From NCBI GenBank assembly GCA_019359215.1, contig JAHHHS010000067.1:1-39870 (forward strand): DNA of 39,870 nucleotides, given 5' to 3'. Both the position numbers and the translations under genes were made by a program. The DNA is from Nostoc indistinguendum CM1-VF10. GTDB lineage: Bacteria > Cyanobacteriota > Cyanobacteriia > Cyanobacteriales > Nostocaceae. Shown here piece after piece: positions 1 through 8,691 of this stretch (positions are counted from its first letter, which is position 1; each line of letters opens with the position of its first letter). The notes below the pieces were generated by a model. The model ran no database searches. It saw only the letters and a program-made list of their open reading frames with translations, and was not told the DNA's origin.

Positions 1-646
1 GCATGTGTCAGAAAATCAGTTATGTTCATTGGTTTGAGGAGATGATGTCATGTTGACTATTTTAGGCTTTTTAGAGTTAGTGTAACTAGATATGTAAAGT
101 TTTGTATTAGGATTCAACATTTCTGGTTTTAGCTGATTTCGTTGTCTACTCGGCTAAAACATAACAATTACCAAAATATTGTTATGAGTAAACTGTAATT
201 TTAAATATAATAAGCTACTGAAATTCGATTTTGGAATTATTGGTAAAAAGTTAGACCTCCAACAATTTTTATGAAGTAGGGGATCTGGACACCGGGAATT
301 TTCACAAAATAATGAATGCGTAACGAAACTTACGCTGTTATTATGTATTAGCCATATTTTAATGCATCGCCAAAAAGAGGGATACTATTTTTCCATCTTA
401 AGATAGATATATTGATAAAGCTATTAGTATTTAGTTCTACAGCCAATAAGTCATAGGCTTTAGACTTAATATATATTCAATAATTCCTGATTTATATTGC
501 AAAACTTCCACTTATGATTATTATGCTCAAAATCTTCAGGTAAACTCTTTTGTCTAACTTTTGGATTTAGCATTTATCCCATATGGTAGAAAGAATTGTT
601 AATAAAAGTTGATAACTTAGACACAAGTCAGATTATTGAGGCAGTA
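1..646. other. AT-rich non-coding stretch
   Basis: No convincing gene is seen on either strand. The stretch is AT-rich with many stops. A short perfect hairpin (GCGTAA / TTACGC, six-base loop) lies at 318-335. The right part leads into a possible gene remnant at 647 and the catalase gene at 763. Confidence 0.5.
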
Positions 647-694
647 ATGAGTATTATTGCTTAGATGATTTTAGGGCTTTTAGCAGGTGCGATA
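647..694 (+). pseudogene. possible GlsB/YeaQ-type membrane protein remnant
   Basis: An ATG at 647 with a GAGG-like ribosome site reads MSIIA, then TAG at 662-664, then MILGLLAGAI in the same frame. This resembles the first residues of the small GlsB/YeaQ/YmgE stress membrane proteins, which typically begin like MNIIAW-ILGL-AGAI. On that reading the TAG replaces a Trp codon (TGG). Similarity stops after about 16 residues, and the rest of the family's roughly 80-90 residues is absent. It is a short match recalled from memory, so a chance resemblance is possible. Confidence 0.35.
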
Positions 695-762
695 GAGTAT
701 CCGCCCGCCATAGGCGATGTTTATCAATTCTGTAACATAATAATTTCTGGAAGTGTAAATCT

Positions 763-1455
763 ATGTTTTTTCACAAAAAAGAGCCTATTCATGCAGTTAA
801 CGTAACTGAACCAAACCCTCGTTTTGCTCAGTTACTTTTAGAGCAGTTTGGCGGAGCTACTGGAGAACTTAGTGCAGCACTTCAATACTGGGTTCAGTCA
901 TTCCATGTCGAGAATGCTGGCATCAAAGATATGCTCCAAGACATTGCCATTGAGGAATTCAGCCATTTAGAAATGGTTGGTAAACTCATTGAAGCTCATA
1001 CTAAGAATACGGATCAAACAGAGGCTTATAAAAGTACTCTCTTTGCAGTGCGGGGGATTGGGCCTCATTTTCTAGATAGTCAAGGTAATGCTTGGACTGC
1101 AAATTATTTGAATGAAGGCGGAGATGTAGTGCGTGATTTGCGAGCTAACATTGCAGCAGAAGCCGGCGCTCGTCAAACTTACGAAGAGTTAATTAAGTTG
1201 GCAACTGACAAAGGAACCCAAGAGACTTTAGTCCATCTGTTAACACGAGAAATTTCTCATACCCAGATGTTTATGAAAGCTCTAGATTCACTAGGTAAGC
1301 TGACAGATCCATTCTTTGGTAATATTAAGCCAGATGAAACTGTTGCTCTCTACTACAACCTATCTACAAACGGAAATGGTCAAGATGAGCGTGGCCCTTG
1401 GAATTCTGAACCAACATTCAAATATATTGCTAATCCCCTAGAAAGCCACTCTTAA
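763..1455 (+). CDS. manganese (non-heme) catalase
   Basis: A 230-residue dimanganese catalase that disproportionates hydrogen peroxide to water and oxygen in the cytoplasm. The ferritin-like four-helix core carries all five expected metal ligands: Glu35 (ATGELSAALQY), Glu65 and His68 (EEFSHLE), Glu133 (AAEAGARQTYEEL) and His166 (REISHTQMF). Length and spacing fit the cyanobacterial KatA/KatB family, but I cannot say which paralogue this is. The ATG at 763 is the natural start; the preceding AAGTG is a weak ribosome site. It stands alone and is followed by a good terminator at 1531. A role in protecting photosynthetic or desiccated cells from peroxide is inferred from the family. Confidence 0.95.
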   Translation: MFFHKKEPIHAVNVTEPNPRFAQLLLEQFGGATGELSAALQYWVQSFHVENAGIKDMLQDIAIEEFSHLEMVGKLIEAHTKNTDQTEAYKSTLFAVRGIGPHFLDSQGNAWTANYLNEGGDVVRDLRANIAAEAGARQTYEELIKLATDKGTQETLVHLLTREISHTQMFMKALDSLGKLTDPFFGNIKPDETVALYYNLSTNGNGQDERGPWNSEPTFKYIANPLESHS

Positions 1456-1530
1456 CTCCAGCAGTTAGAGCTTAGGTTAATTTGAGGTAAAGGGATTTTG
1501 GTTAAATTATTTGAAAGCTCCCTATTCTCT

Positions 1531-1560
1531 GGTGGGCAAACAGCCCACCTTCTTTTCTTT
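1531..1560 (+). terminator. intrinsic terminator of the Mn catalase gene
   Basis: A perfect 7-bp stem GGTGGGC / GCCCACC with a five-base loop is followed by TTCTTTTCTTT, 75 bases after the catalase stop. Confidence 0.8.
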
Positions 1561-1886
1561 ACCAATGGTTAAACTATTTGTCTACATCAGGTAGTTTTTA
1601 GGGAGAATTTAGCTTTATCCAAACCTATAGCAATTCTAAATCATTTGTGAACAAGATTCTCCAGTTTTAGAGAAGTGGGGAATCCGAGTCAAGAAGCATT
1701 TGCTGCTATTCATTTGGATTCAATACGCGCCTTGAACATATATCTCTGTATCACAAAAAATAACTATTATTAATTAAGCCATACTGAAGAAGCCAGAGCG
1801 ATCGCCTCTTCAAATCTACCCCGACGTTTCTGAATTCAGAAATTAATTCAACTCAAAATCAAAACTAAAACTCAGGAGATTGATTT
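1561..1886. other. non-coding stretch with a dispersed repeat
   Basis: No gene is seen. A sequence at 1626-1650 starting CTATAGCAATTCT resembles a repeat type common in Nostoc genomes, and a related string occurs at 32236. A HIP1-like site lies near 1798. The end carries the ribosome site CAGGAGA for the gene at 1887. Confidence 0.4.
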
Positions 1887-2627
1887 GTGATTGTCAACGC
1901 TACGCAAAATGGTTGGGAAGTCATTTATCATCGCGCCCACGCTTTATTAGCGGCTCAACTGGCGGGCCAATGGCGACGCAAGGATGCTCCGCCAAGGTTA
2001 TATGAAACCATCGCTGCAATTTCTCATCATGATGATCTAGAAAAAGAGTGGGAAGAAGACAATCTTACTGAAGCCGGTGCGCCAAAGGACTTTCTGCTGT
2101 CCTCAAAGGCCGATGTACGTGCTGGCATCCAGAAATTGGCTGATTTGGCAAAGAATGCCCTTTACCGTGGACGATGGGTAGCTCTATTAATTTCCATGCA
2201 CATCAGCCGTTTAAATGAGGCAAGCCGGGGTCAATTTCCAGAACTAGACAAACTGTTGGATGAGCAACTTGAAAATCAGCAACGTTTGCGGAAAGGACTA
2301 GGCATCAAAAAGGAAGAAGTTGATGCAGCTTATGCATTTATGCAGTGGTGCGATCGCCTTTCTCTTATCTTATGTCAGCAAGAACTACCTGATGATGAGC
2401 GATTTTTAGAAATTAGCAAGGGCCCTGAAGGTCAACGCTATGACATCATGCAACGCAGTGATAACTTGGTTGTTGTTAAACCCTGGCCTTTCCAAGACGA
2501 TAGATTTACAGTCAACGTCGAAGCTTGCGACCTCTCCCAGGTGAAATTTGATAGTAATACCGAATTAACTCAAGCATTACAAGAAGCTCCCATCAAGGTA
2601 TTAGAGTGGACATTCGTTAAAAGTTAG
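1887..2627 (+). CDS. DUF3891 family protein
   Basis: A 246-residue soluble protein matching the DUF3891 family, which has no assigned function. Visible conserved patches are HRAHALLAAQLAGQW near the N-terminus, ISHHDD around residue 47, LLISMHISRL around residue 93 and QWCDRLSLILC around residue 152. These His/Asp clusters in a helical protein are reminiscent of an HD-type metal site, but that is only my impression. The GTG start at 1887 is supported by CAGGAGAT eight to ten bases upstream. The next gene begins four bases after the stop, so the two are probably cotranscribed. Confidence 0.8.
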   Translation: MIVNATQNGWEVIYHRAHALLAAQLAGQWRRKDAPPRLYETIAAISHHDDLEKEWEEDNLTEAGAPKDFLLSSKADVRAGIQKLADLAKNALYRGRWVALLISMHISRLNEASRGQFPELDKLLDEQLENQQRLRKGLGIKKEEVDAAYAFMQWCDRLSLILCQQELPDDERFLEISKGPEGQRYDIMQRSDNLVVVKPWPFQDDRFTVNVEACDLSQVKFDSNTELTQALQEAPIKVLEWTFVKS

Positions 2628-2631
2628 ATAG

Positions 2632-3069
2632 TTGTCGGCGCTATGGTCAGTAGTTCAAGCCTTAGAGCGAGTACTTTCTACGAAAGGAGATGTGCTGTTT
2701 TGCAGACATACTCATGTACTTTATGTGCGTAACTTGGATGCAGGTAGTTTACAAGTTCGTATCAAAGGTGAGGCAGCAGAAGAACAGTGTTTTATCGTAC
2801 ATAATCTTGACCCGGCTGGAGAAGCAAATGATTTAATGGCGAAATATGGAGGAGAAACTGTTAAGTTGCTGTGGGAATCTGTTTCTCCCCAAACGGTGCA
2901 AAGGTTGAGAAGGCTAAATTTTGGTTTTTTTGACCTGGATTGTTTATTAATTCACGGTACAACAGTAGGGCTTGACGAGGAACTAAAACCAGAAACTCAC
3001 TCTATTATCATGTGCAATCGCTTATCACGGATGCAAGCAAATAATTTGTTCTGCGGTGTTTCTTACTAG
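2632..3069 (+). CDS. degenerate metallophosphoesterase-like protein
   Basis: A 145-residue product whose middle and C-terminal parts resemble a cyanobacterial metallophosphoesterase family: EEQCFIVHNL, GGETVKLLWESVSPQTVQ, GFFDLDCLLIHGTTVG, DEELKPET and ANNLFCG. The family normally has an N-terminal metal-binding motif (GDLVGP type) and about 60-100 more residues after FCGRSG. Here neither is present: the N-terminal 40 residues are unlike the family, and the protein ends at FCGVSY. The only possible start is a TTG at 2632, because a TAG sits immediately upstream in frame. Loss of the metal motif suggests an inactive remnant or a repurposed domain. It follows the DUF3891 gene by four bases. Confidence 0.5.
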   Translation: MSALWSVVQALERVLSTKGDVLFCRHTHVLYVRNLDAGSLQVRIKGEAAEEQCFIVHNLDPAGEANDLMAKYGGETVKLLWESVSPQTVQRLRRLNFGFFDLDCLLIHGTTVGLDEELKPETHSIIMCNRLSRMQANNLFCGVSY

Positions 3070-3077
3070 GCAAGAAA

Positions 3078-3103
3078 GAGCCAGAGAAATAACTCTCTGG
3101 CTC
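3078..3103 (-). terminator. hairpin terminator between psaK and the phosphoesterase-like gene
   Basis: A perfect 10-bp stem GAGCCAGAGA / TCTCTGGCTC with a six-base loop. Read on the minus strand it is followed by TTTCTTG, so it best serves psaK. It may also act for the plus-strand gene ending at 3069, though no T tract follows on that side. Confidence 0.6.
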
Positions 3104-3120
3104 AAAGCTGGAGACAAAAT

Positions 3121-3154
3121 AATCATCAAATAAAGGCAATCATCAAATAAAGGC
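3121..3154. repeat. 17-bp exact tandem duplication
   Basis: AATCATCAAATAAAGGC occurs twice in perfect tandem (3121-3137 and 3138-3154), in the 3' untranslated region of psaK. Confidence 0.9.
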
Positions 3155-3170
3155 TAACTTGGGTAATAAC

Positions 3171-3431
3171 CTAAATTCTTCCCAGGTTATGCAGCCCTAA
3201 GACAACGCCCACTCCTAAAATATGACCAAAGGCGGTAGTTGCTAAAAGGGCTGGTAAACCAAAACCACCAAATAAATTGGCTGAGGGTAGCCCTGGTTCT
3301 GCGTTAGGATATTTGATGGTAGATTTACCAAAGGCAATGGCAACGATATTAACAATAATGATAATTAGTGCAACTGTTGGACTCCATTGCAGAGGTGTGG
3401 TTGCAGCAGCGAGTAAGGTTGAAGTAAACAC
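3171..3431 (-). CDS. psaK: photosystem I reaction center subunit X (PsaK)
   Basis: An 86-residue thylakoid membrane subunit of photosystem I that sits at the periphery of the complex, binds antenna chlorophyll and carotenoid, and is implicated in state transitions. The sequence shows two transmembrane helices (about 17-35 and 55-80) joined by the conserved loop PNAEPGLPSANLFGGFG, and ends in HNLGRI. The length is normal for cyanobacterial PsaK. The start is GTG at 3431, supported by CAGGAGC seven to eleven bases upstream on the minus strand. It is monocistronic. A palindromic terminator and a tandem repeat lie downstream. Confidence 0.95.
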   Translation of the reverse strand: MFTSTLLAAATTPLQWSPTVALIIIIVNIVAIAFGKSTIKYPNAEPGLPSANLFGGFGLPALLATTAFGHILGVGVVLGLHNLGRI

Positions 3432-4219
3432 CTGATTTGCTCCTGAAATTTATTAATGATTGAAAACATAATCTGAAACTTTCCGAAGCAAATTCCAGAA
3501 AGTACCCGATTTTGCATCAATATTTAACAGTTATTCTTATTACTTAATACAATGTGAGTTTAGTGAGATGAATTCAGGACTTACATCAAAATCGCCAAAA
3601 AACTTAATTTATTGAACTACTGTTTCTACAAAACACTGTGCGATCGCATAGTTTTTCTAGAGAAGAATTCGTAGAATATGTCAAAATCCTGGAATTAACT
3701 GTGCTAGATGATTGGAACCTCAGCAGCAGTTCTGCGTGCGGCTGCTTATTCACTTCATCGAATTTTCACTTCATCGAACTCACATTAGTTTATATCTATG
3801 GGATTATATCTGCACAAACAAGACGAAAACTATAAGATTTATCTATCAAAGGTATTAGATATTCTAAATTAATATAGCAATCTGAATTGAAATGAGAGAA
3901 AGTAGGGGAGCTAAAAGTACTTATTTCTAAGCTTTTCAGCAATTTTGCTTCTTAAAAAGAGTTTAGAATATATGCACAATAAGACATGATTTGTATCTAT
4001 CAAAAGTATGAAATATTAGTATAAATATTTTCTATATCTAAAGAAATTCAATATTTTTATTTAATCTAATAGTATACTTCTGGCAGAAGATGTAAAAAAA
4101 TATTAGGCATAGTAAATTAAAATCAATATTAATCAAAGTTCCTGAAAAATTTAGGCAAGTGTGCTATACACGAGCTTGGAAAAGCCTAAAACTTTGTTAA
4201 AATTAGCAACACACAAACT
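3432..4219. other. long intergenic region, psaK promoter side
   Basis: About 790 bases without a supportable gene. A 65-codon open frame at 3638 begins in a HIP1 site, has no ribosome site and resembles nothing I know. The region should hold the promoters of psaK (leftward) and the GT4 gene (rightward), but I see no clear -35/-10 pair. It is strongly AT-rich from 3840 to 4140. Confidence 0.4.
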
Positions 4220-5593
4220 ATGAACTCTACCACCGAAAAACGTATCGCCTTAATTTCCGTCCACGGAGACCCGGCGATTGAAATAGGGAAAGAAGAAGCT
4301 GGGGGACAAAATGTTTATGTGCGTAATGTGGGTGAAGCACTAGCGCAGGTGGGATGGCAAGTTGATATGTTTACTCGCAAAGTGAGCCTGGAGCAAGACT
4401 CGATTGTTGAACATAGCCACAATTGCCGCACTATTCGTTTAAAAGCTGGCCCCCTTGAGTTTGTGCCGCGAGATGAAATTTTTGAATTTCTGCCAGAATT
4501 TGTGGATAATTTCCTCAAATTTCAAGTAAGAAATGGCATTAAATACGAGTTAATTCACACTAACTATTGGCTGTCTAGTTGGGTGGGGATGCAGTTAAAT
4601 AAAATCCAACATAGTAAACAAGTTCACACCTACCACTCCTTAGGGGCAGTCAAATACAACACCATAGAAAATATTCCTTTGATTGCTAGTCAGCGATTAG
4701 CAGTAGAAAAAGATGTGTTGGAAAAAGCAGAGCGAATTGTAGCGACAAGTCCGCAAGAACATCAACATATGCGATCGCTAGTTTCCACTAAAGGTAATAT
4801 CGACATTATTCCCTGCGGTACAGATATTCAGCGCTTTGGCTCGATTGCACGAGAAGCAGCCAGAGCTAAATTAGGAATTGATAAAGAAGCCAAAGTAGTA
4901 TTATATGTAGGGCGTTTTGACCCACGCAAAGGGATAGAAACCTTGGTACGTGCAGTAAACGAGTCTTCGCTACGTGACTCCAAGAATCTCCAGTTAATTA
5001 TTGGTGGTGGCAGTACTCCAGGTAACAGCGACGGCATTGAGCGCGATCGCATTGAGGCTATTATCAACGAATTAGGGATGAGCGACTTTACCACCCTTGC
5101 TGGTCGTCTCAGTCAAGATATTTTGCCAAGCTATTACGCAGCTGCTGATGTTTGCGTTGTTCCCAGTCACTACGAACCTTTTGGACTCGTAGCGATCGAA
5201 GCGATGGCAAGCGGTACACCAGTAGTAGCAAGCGATGTTGGCGGACTTCAGTTTACTGTAGTTAATCAAGAAACTGGTTTATTGGCAGCACCACAAGATG
5301 TAGATGCCTTTGCATCTGCCATTGACCGAATTCTTTTAAATCCAGAATGGCGAGATGAATTGGGTAAAGCTGGTAGAAAGCGCGTCGAAACTAGGTTTAG
5401 CTGGGATGGTGTAGCACATCAACTGAGTGAACTTTACATCGAACTGTTGCAGCCACAATCAGTAGCGTCAACAGCAAAAGAATTAGTGGAGTCAACAGCC
5501 GAATTAGTGCAGTCAACAGCAAAAGAACTAGTGGAATCAACAGTTGAATTAGTGCAGTCAACAACAAAAAAGCCAGCTTTGGTTGCTAAATAA
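4220..5593 (+). CDS. GT4-family glycosyltransferase, sucrose-phosphate-synthase-like
   Basis: A 457-residue GT-B fold retaining glycosyltransferase. The N-terminal acceptor domain has the sucrose synthase/SPS-type signature EAGGQNVYVRNVG (residues about 26-38). The C-terminal domain has GRFDPRKGIETL and the nucleotide-sugar motif EPFGLVAIEAMASGTPVV with the E-x7-E pair. It acts in the cytoplasm on a sugar nucleotide. The acceptor cannot be read from sequence: sucrose synthesis is possible, but many cyanobacterial homologues serve polysaccharide or glycolipid synthesis. The last 40 or so residues are an unusual repeat (two 15-residue units STAKELVESTAELVQ) absent from the normal fold. ATG at 4220 is the only sensible start, with a poor ribosome site. 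Confidence 0.85.
   Translation: MNSTTEKRIALISVHGDPAIEIGKEEAGGQNVYVRNVGEALAQVGWQVDMFTRKVSLEQDSIVEHSHNCRTIRLKAGPLEFVPRDEIFEFLPEFVDNFLKFQVRNGIKYELIHTNYWLSSWVGMQLNKIQHSKQVHTYHSLGAVKYNTIENIPLIASQRLAVEKDVLEKAERIVATSPQEHQHMRSLVSTKGNIDIIPCGTDIQRFGSIAREAARAKLGIDKEAKVVLYVGRFDPRKGIETLVRAVNESSLRDSKNLQLIIGGGSTPGNSDGIERDRIEAIINELGMSDFTTLAGRLSQDILPSYYAAADVCVVPSHYEPFGLVAIEAMASGTPVVASDVGGLQFTVVNQETGLLAAPQDVDAFASAIDRILLNPEWRDELGKAGRKRVETRFSWDGVAHQLSELYIELLQPQSVASTAKELVESTAELVQSTAKELVESTVELVQSTTKKPALVAK
5468..5557 (+). repeat. two 45-bp in-frame tandem repeats in the glycosyltransferase tail
   Basis: Units 5468-5512 and 5513-5557 differ at only a few bases and encode STAKELVESTAELVQ and STAKELVESTVELVQ. Each unit is itself a near-duplicate of an ST-x-(K)-ELV-(E/Q) motif, so the tail holds four short amphipathic repeats. 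Confidence 0.9.
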
Positions 5594-6033
5594 TTCTCTT
5601 GAGTAACAGATAATGGTGAATGGGTAACTCGGAAGTAAGCAATAATTTTATTTTCCTAGTCCTCACTCACCATTACTCAATCATTTATTCTAAATATTTC
5701 TCTGGGCTGAGTGATTTCCATTATTAGTTTAATTAGTGGAAATTACTTAGCCTATTTATATATAAGTTGGCTGACAGATAACACAGTAATTTGGGCTTAA
5801 CTTTGGCAGCGATCGCTTTAGCTTACAAAACTCGACACTAAATAAATGTATAACAAGGTAAGTTATCATCTAAGTACTGAGAGTCTATTTGAATTATAGA
5901 TTTCTGTGTTTTGTGATTCGCAGCTATCACCAAACCAAGTAACCGCTATGATAGTTGAGGTCTGCTATGCTTTGACTAAACGAAGATAAAAGCATAGCGA
6001 TCGCTACCATTTGAATGTTAACAACTAATCGCT
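5594..6033. other. intergenic region with two inverted repeats
   Basis: No gene is seen. TAATGGTGA near 5610 is complementary to TCACCATTA near 5668. A second inverted repeat at 5705-5720 / 5737-5752 (GGCTGAGTGATTTCCA against TGGAAATTACTTAGCC, 14 of 16 paired) is followed by an AT-rich run and may end glycosyltransferase transcription. Confidence 0.45.
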
Positions 6034-7761
6034 TTGCAACCAGTTGACTTTACCACTCTCACAGCTGCTTGTAGCGAAATCCGCGCTAACTGGCTACCAT
6101 CACGCTTAGAACAGGTTTACCAGCGCGATCGCTACACTATTGCTATGGCATTACGCACCCTGAAACAGCGAGATTGGCTACAGATTTCTTGGCATCCGCA
6201 AGCTGCACATATTTGTATCGGCGAGCCACCACCGCGATCGCCAGATACCTTTACCTTTAGCCAACAACTGATACACCAATTGAATGGTTTAGCACTGGTA
6301 GCTATTGAAGCGATCGCCCCTTGGGAGCGAGTTATTGATTTGCAATTTGCCCGTCGTCCTGGAGAAACCGCCCTATATCATGTCTATGCAGAAATCATGG
6401 GCAAGTATAGCAACGTCATTCTCACCGATGCCAACAATATAATTATCACTGCTGCTCATCAAGTCAGTCAGCAACAATCTAGTGTCCGTCCCATCCAAAC
6501 CGGACAACCTTATGAAACACCACCAAAACTGACTGGGACTGTCCCCAGTCTGAACGAATCCCAAGAACGTTGGCAAGAACGGGTAAGTTTAGTGCCAGGA
6601 GCAATCAAGCGGCAATTGCTCAAAAGTTATAGTGGCTTGAGTGCAGCACTACTAGAGTTAATGCTGCTAGAAGCAAATATCGCACCAGAAACATCCACCG
6701 ATACTCTCAACCCCGACGATTGGCGACGGCTATTTGAGCGCTGGCAAGAATGGCTGCAAGCTTTGAATTCCAATAAATTTCAACCCGCTTGGACAAAAGA
6801 TGGCTACACCGTAATGGGTTGGGGTGCAGTTGAAAAGGTTAAAAATATCCAAGAGTTACTCAACCGCTACTACAGTAACCAAATTGACCAACAGTTATTT
6901 TTACAATTGCGCCATCAGTTGAGTCAGAAATTGAATAATATTCTGGTGAAATTACGGAATAAGGCTCAAACCTTTAAGACGCGCTTGCAGCAATCAGATC
7001 AAGCTGATGAGTATCGGCAAAAAGCTGATTTATTGATGGCTCATTTGCAAAACTGGGAACCGGGGATGAAAGAAATTATCCTTGCTGATTTTGATACAAA
7101 TTTGCCAGTAGCGATCGCTCTCCAGCCAGATAAAAATGCCGTCCAAAATGCCCAAAGTCTTTACAAACAGCACCAAAAGCTCAAACGCGCTCGTGCTGCC
7201 GTCGAGCCGCTACTATTAGAAGTGCAGACAGAAATTGAGTATTTAGAACAAGTAGAAGCTGCGATCGCTCAGATAGACACCTACCAAACAGCAGAAGATT
7301 TGCGAGCTTTAGAAGAAATCCGCGAAGAGTTGATTGGACAAAAGTATTTAGAAGATCCAGAATATCGCAGTCGCAGTGCCAATGAACCCCCCAGCACCAA
7401 CTTTCATCGTTACCTTACCCCCAACGGCTTTGAAGTATTAATCGGGCGTAACAATCGCCAGAATGACCAATTAACCTTTCGTGTAGCTGGGGATTATGAC
7501 TTATGGTTCCACGCTCAAGAAATTCCAGGCAGCCATGTGCTACTACGTCTAGAACCCGGTGCTGTTGCAGAAGAAGGTGATTTACAATTTGTAGCTAATC
7601 TTGCCGCCTACTACAGTCGCGCCCGTCAGAGTGAACAAGTGCCAGTAGTTTACACTCAGCTAAAATACGTCTACAAACCCAAAGGAGCAAAACCGGGAAT
7701 TGCAATTTACAAGCAGGAAAGCATCCTTTGGGGAAAACCACAAATGGTTAGTAGTCATTAG
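6034..7761 (+). CDS. rqcH: RqcH/Rqc2-type NFACT protein (ribosome quality control)
   Basis: A 575-residue NFACT family protein, long annotated as fibronectin-binding protein-like. Family members bind obstructed 50S subunits and recruit tRNA-Ala to add C-terminal alanine tails to stalled peptides. The NFACT-N part covers about residues 1-200, with LYHVYAEIMGKYSNVILTD matching the family core. A long helical coiled-coil middle runs about 270-440. The NFACT-R domain follows, with VLIGRNNRQNDQLTFR, DLWFHAQEIPGSHVLLR and KGAKPGIAIYKQESILWGKP. The TTG start at 6034 is forced: an in-frame TAA lies at 6019-6021 and MQPVDFTTL is the usual family N-terminus. Its stop codon lies inside a TCATTTG heptamer repeat. 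Alanine tailing in this organism is inferred. Confidence 0.88.
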   Translation: MQPVDFTTLTAACSEIRANWLPSRLEQVYQRDRYTIAMALRTLKQRDWLQISWHPQAAHICIGEPPPRSPDTFTFSQQLIHQLNGLALVAIEAIAPWERVIDLQFARRPGETALYHVYAEIMGKYSNVILTDANNIIITAAHQVSQQQSSVRPIQTGQPYETPPKLTGTVPSLNESQERWQERVSLVPGAIKRQLLKSYSGLSAALLELMLLEANIAPETSTDTLNPDDWRRLFERWQEWLQALNSNKFQPAWTKDGYTVMGWGAVEKVKNIQELLNRYYSNQIDQQLFLQLRHQLSQKLNNILVKLRNKAQTFKTRLQQSDQADEYRQKADLLMAHLQNWEPGMKEIILADFDTNLPVAIALQPDKNAVQNAQSLYKQHQKLKRARAAVEPLLLEVQTEIEYLEQVEAAIAQIDTYQTAEDLRALEEIREELIGQKYLEDPEYRSRSANEPPSTNFHRYLTPNGFEVLIGRNNRQNDQLTFRVAGDYDLWFHAQEIPGSHVLLRLEPGAVAEEGDLQFVANLAAYYSRARQSEQVPVVYTQLKYVYKPKGAKPGIAIYKQESILWGKPQMVSSH

Positions 7762-7845
7762 TCATTTGTCATTTGTCAAAAATTAAGAATTTTTCCCTGC
7801 TTCCCTTGTTCTGTTCCCCTGCTTCCCCTGCTCCACTCCTTTTCT
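7751..7845. repeat. STRR heptamer repeats after rqcH
   Basis: GTCATTAGTCATTTGTCATTTGTC begins at the rqcH stop codon and continues into CCCTGCTTCCC-type repeats to about 7845. This is the short tandem repeat class typical of filamentous cyanobacteria. Confidence 0.75.
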
Positions 7846-7935
7846 ACCCTGTGATTTGCTGAATTATTCTGATAGATAGAAGCTTTTAAGCTTTGTTCGT
7901 ATCTTTTTTTGATGAAATTTCACGAAAAATGTGTG

Positions 7936-8070
7936 TTGACTGTTACAATATTTGTTAAGAAAAGTTGCCCGTTGCATTTTGGGAACGCGCAAATGGGTTT
8001 TAACTCTCTTGAGAAGACAACGCAAAAAAATTTTCCAGACCAGCTGTGGGAGGCTGGTCTTTTTGTTTTT
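7936..8070 (+). ncRNA. candidate small RNA with intrinsic terminator
   Basis: A strong terminator at 8037-8070 (AGACCAGC / GCTGGTCT, then TTTTTGTTTTTT) has no gene ahead of it on this strand for about 270 bases. Just upstream is a second foldable element, CCCGTTGC (7968-7975) against GCAAATGGG (7989-7997), and a tiny TCTC/GAGA hairpin near 8012. TTGACT at 7936 could be a -35 box, but a good -10 is not visible, so the 5' end is a guess. I cannot match it to a named cyanobacterial sRNA. Confidence 0.4.
8037..8070 (+). terminator. orphan intrinsic terminator
   Basis: An 8-bp perfect stem AGACCAGC (8037-8044) / GCTGGTCT (8053-8060) with an eight-base loop is followed by TTTTGTTTTTT. Confidence 0.85.
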
Positions 8071-8325
8071 TAAGTGCTTATAAGAAAAATGCCCAAAACC
8101 CCTTAGAGACAAGTGCCTAAGCACCATCAGTAGACCAAAAAGTTTTCCAGATGCCTTACCAGTCCTTTATTGCCACTTGAGAACACAAAAAGCCGAAATC
8201 ATCTTGTAATATGCGTTTCAAGCACTTTTGTTCTGGGTGAACTTCAGAGCGATCGCTTAAGTAGTATTTTTCAGTATTTTAAGCAGTTGAGTATGATTTT
8301 TCCAAACTCTTACCTTGCCATATTT

Positions 8326-8691
8326 TTAGATTTTGGCAATAAATGGTGATTGATTACTTTGGGCAAACTTCTCCATCCGCTCAATAGCCTGTACAAAGAT
8401 TTCTGCCATTTCTTCTCCGGTCAAATTTCGCAAAGATAGTACAAAAACTTTGGCATCCGAACTGGCGATCGCCATTTGTTCTAGAAAATTGGGCCCAATT
8501 TCATCATCTTTTGTGAGAATTAACTAACCTCTGCAACTTACTTCTGGCAACCATTCTATATCTAGTGCATCAGGCGAAAAGTGGTCTGCATGAACTTCCA
8601 CGTTTGCACCCACACTACGTAGAGCATCTGCAACATATTTTTTTCCTAACGCTCTGTCAATAAAGAAAATCGGCTTGTCTGCTTTATTCAC
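8326..8691 (-). pseudogene. DUF5615 PIN-like toxin gene, one in-frame stop
   Basis: Read from a GTG at 8691, the minus strand encodes a 121-residue DUF5615 (PIN-like, Mut7-C type) protein interrupted only once, by TAG at 8524-8526. The N-terminal part shows PIFFIDRALGKKY and the C-terminal part LILTKDDEIG, AKVFVLSLRNLTGEEMAE and AQSNQSPFIAKI. Homologues as I recall them have RRGW-V-LTKD at the stop position, so the change is probably TGG to TAG. The predicted truncated product is 55 residues and lacks the second acidic patch of the PIN-like site. The GTG overlaps the stop of the preceding DUF433 gene (GTGA), the usual coupling in this toxin-antitoxin-type pair. Confidence 0.8.

Noticed and set aside
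3638..3835. 65-codon frame upstream of the glycosyltransferase gene
   Set aside because: No ribosome site, starts in a HIP1 octamer, low-complexity Ser/Cys stretch, no recognised family.
7864..8127. 87-codon minus-strand frame
   Set aside because: Runs antisense through the candidate sRNA and its terminator; Lys/Phe-rich composition reflects AT bias.
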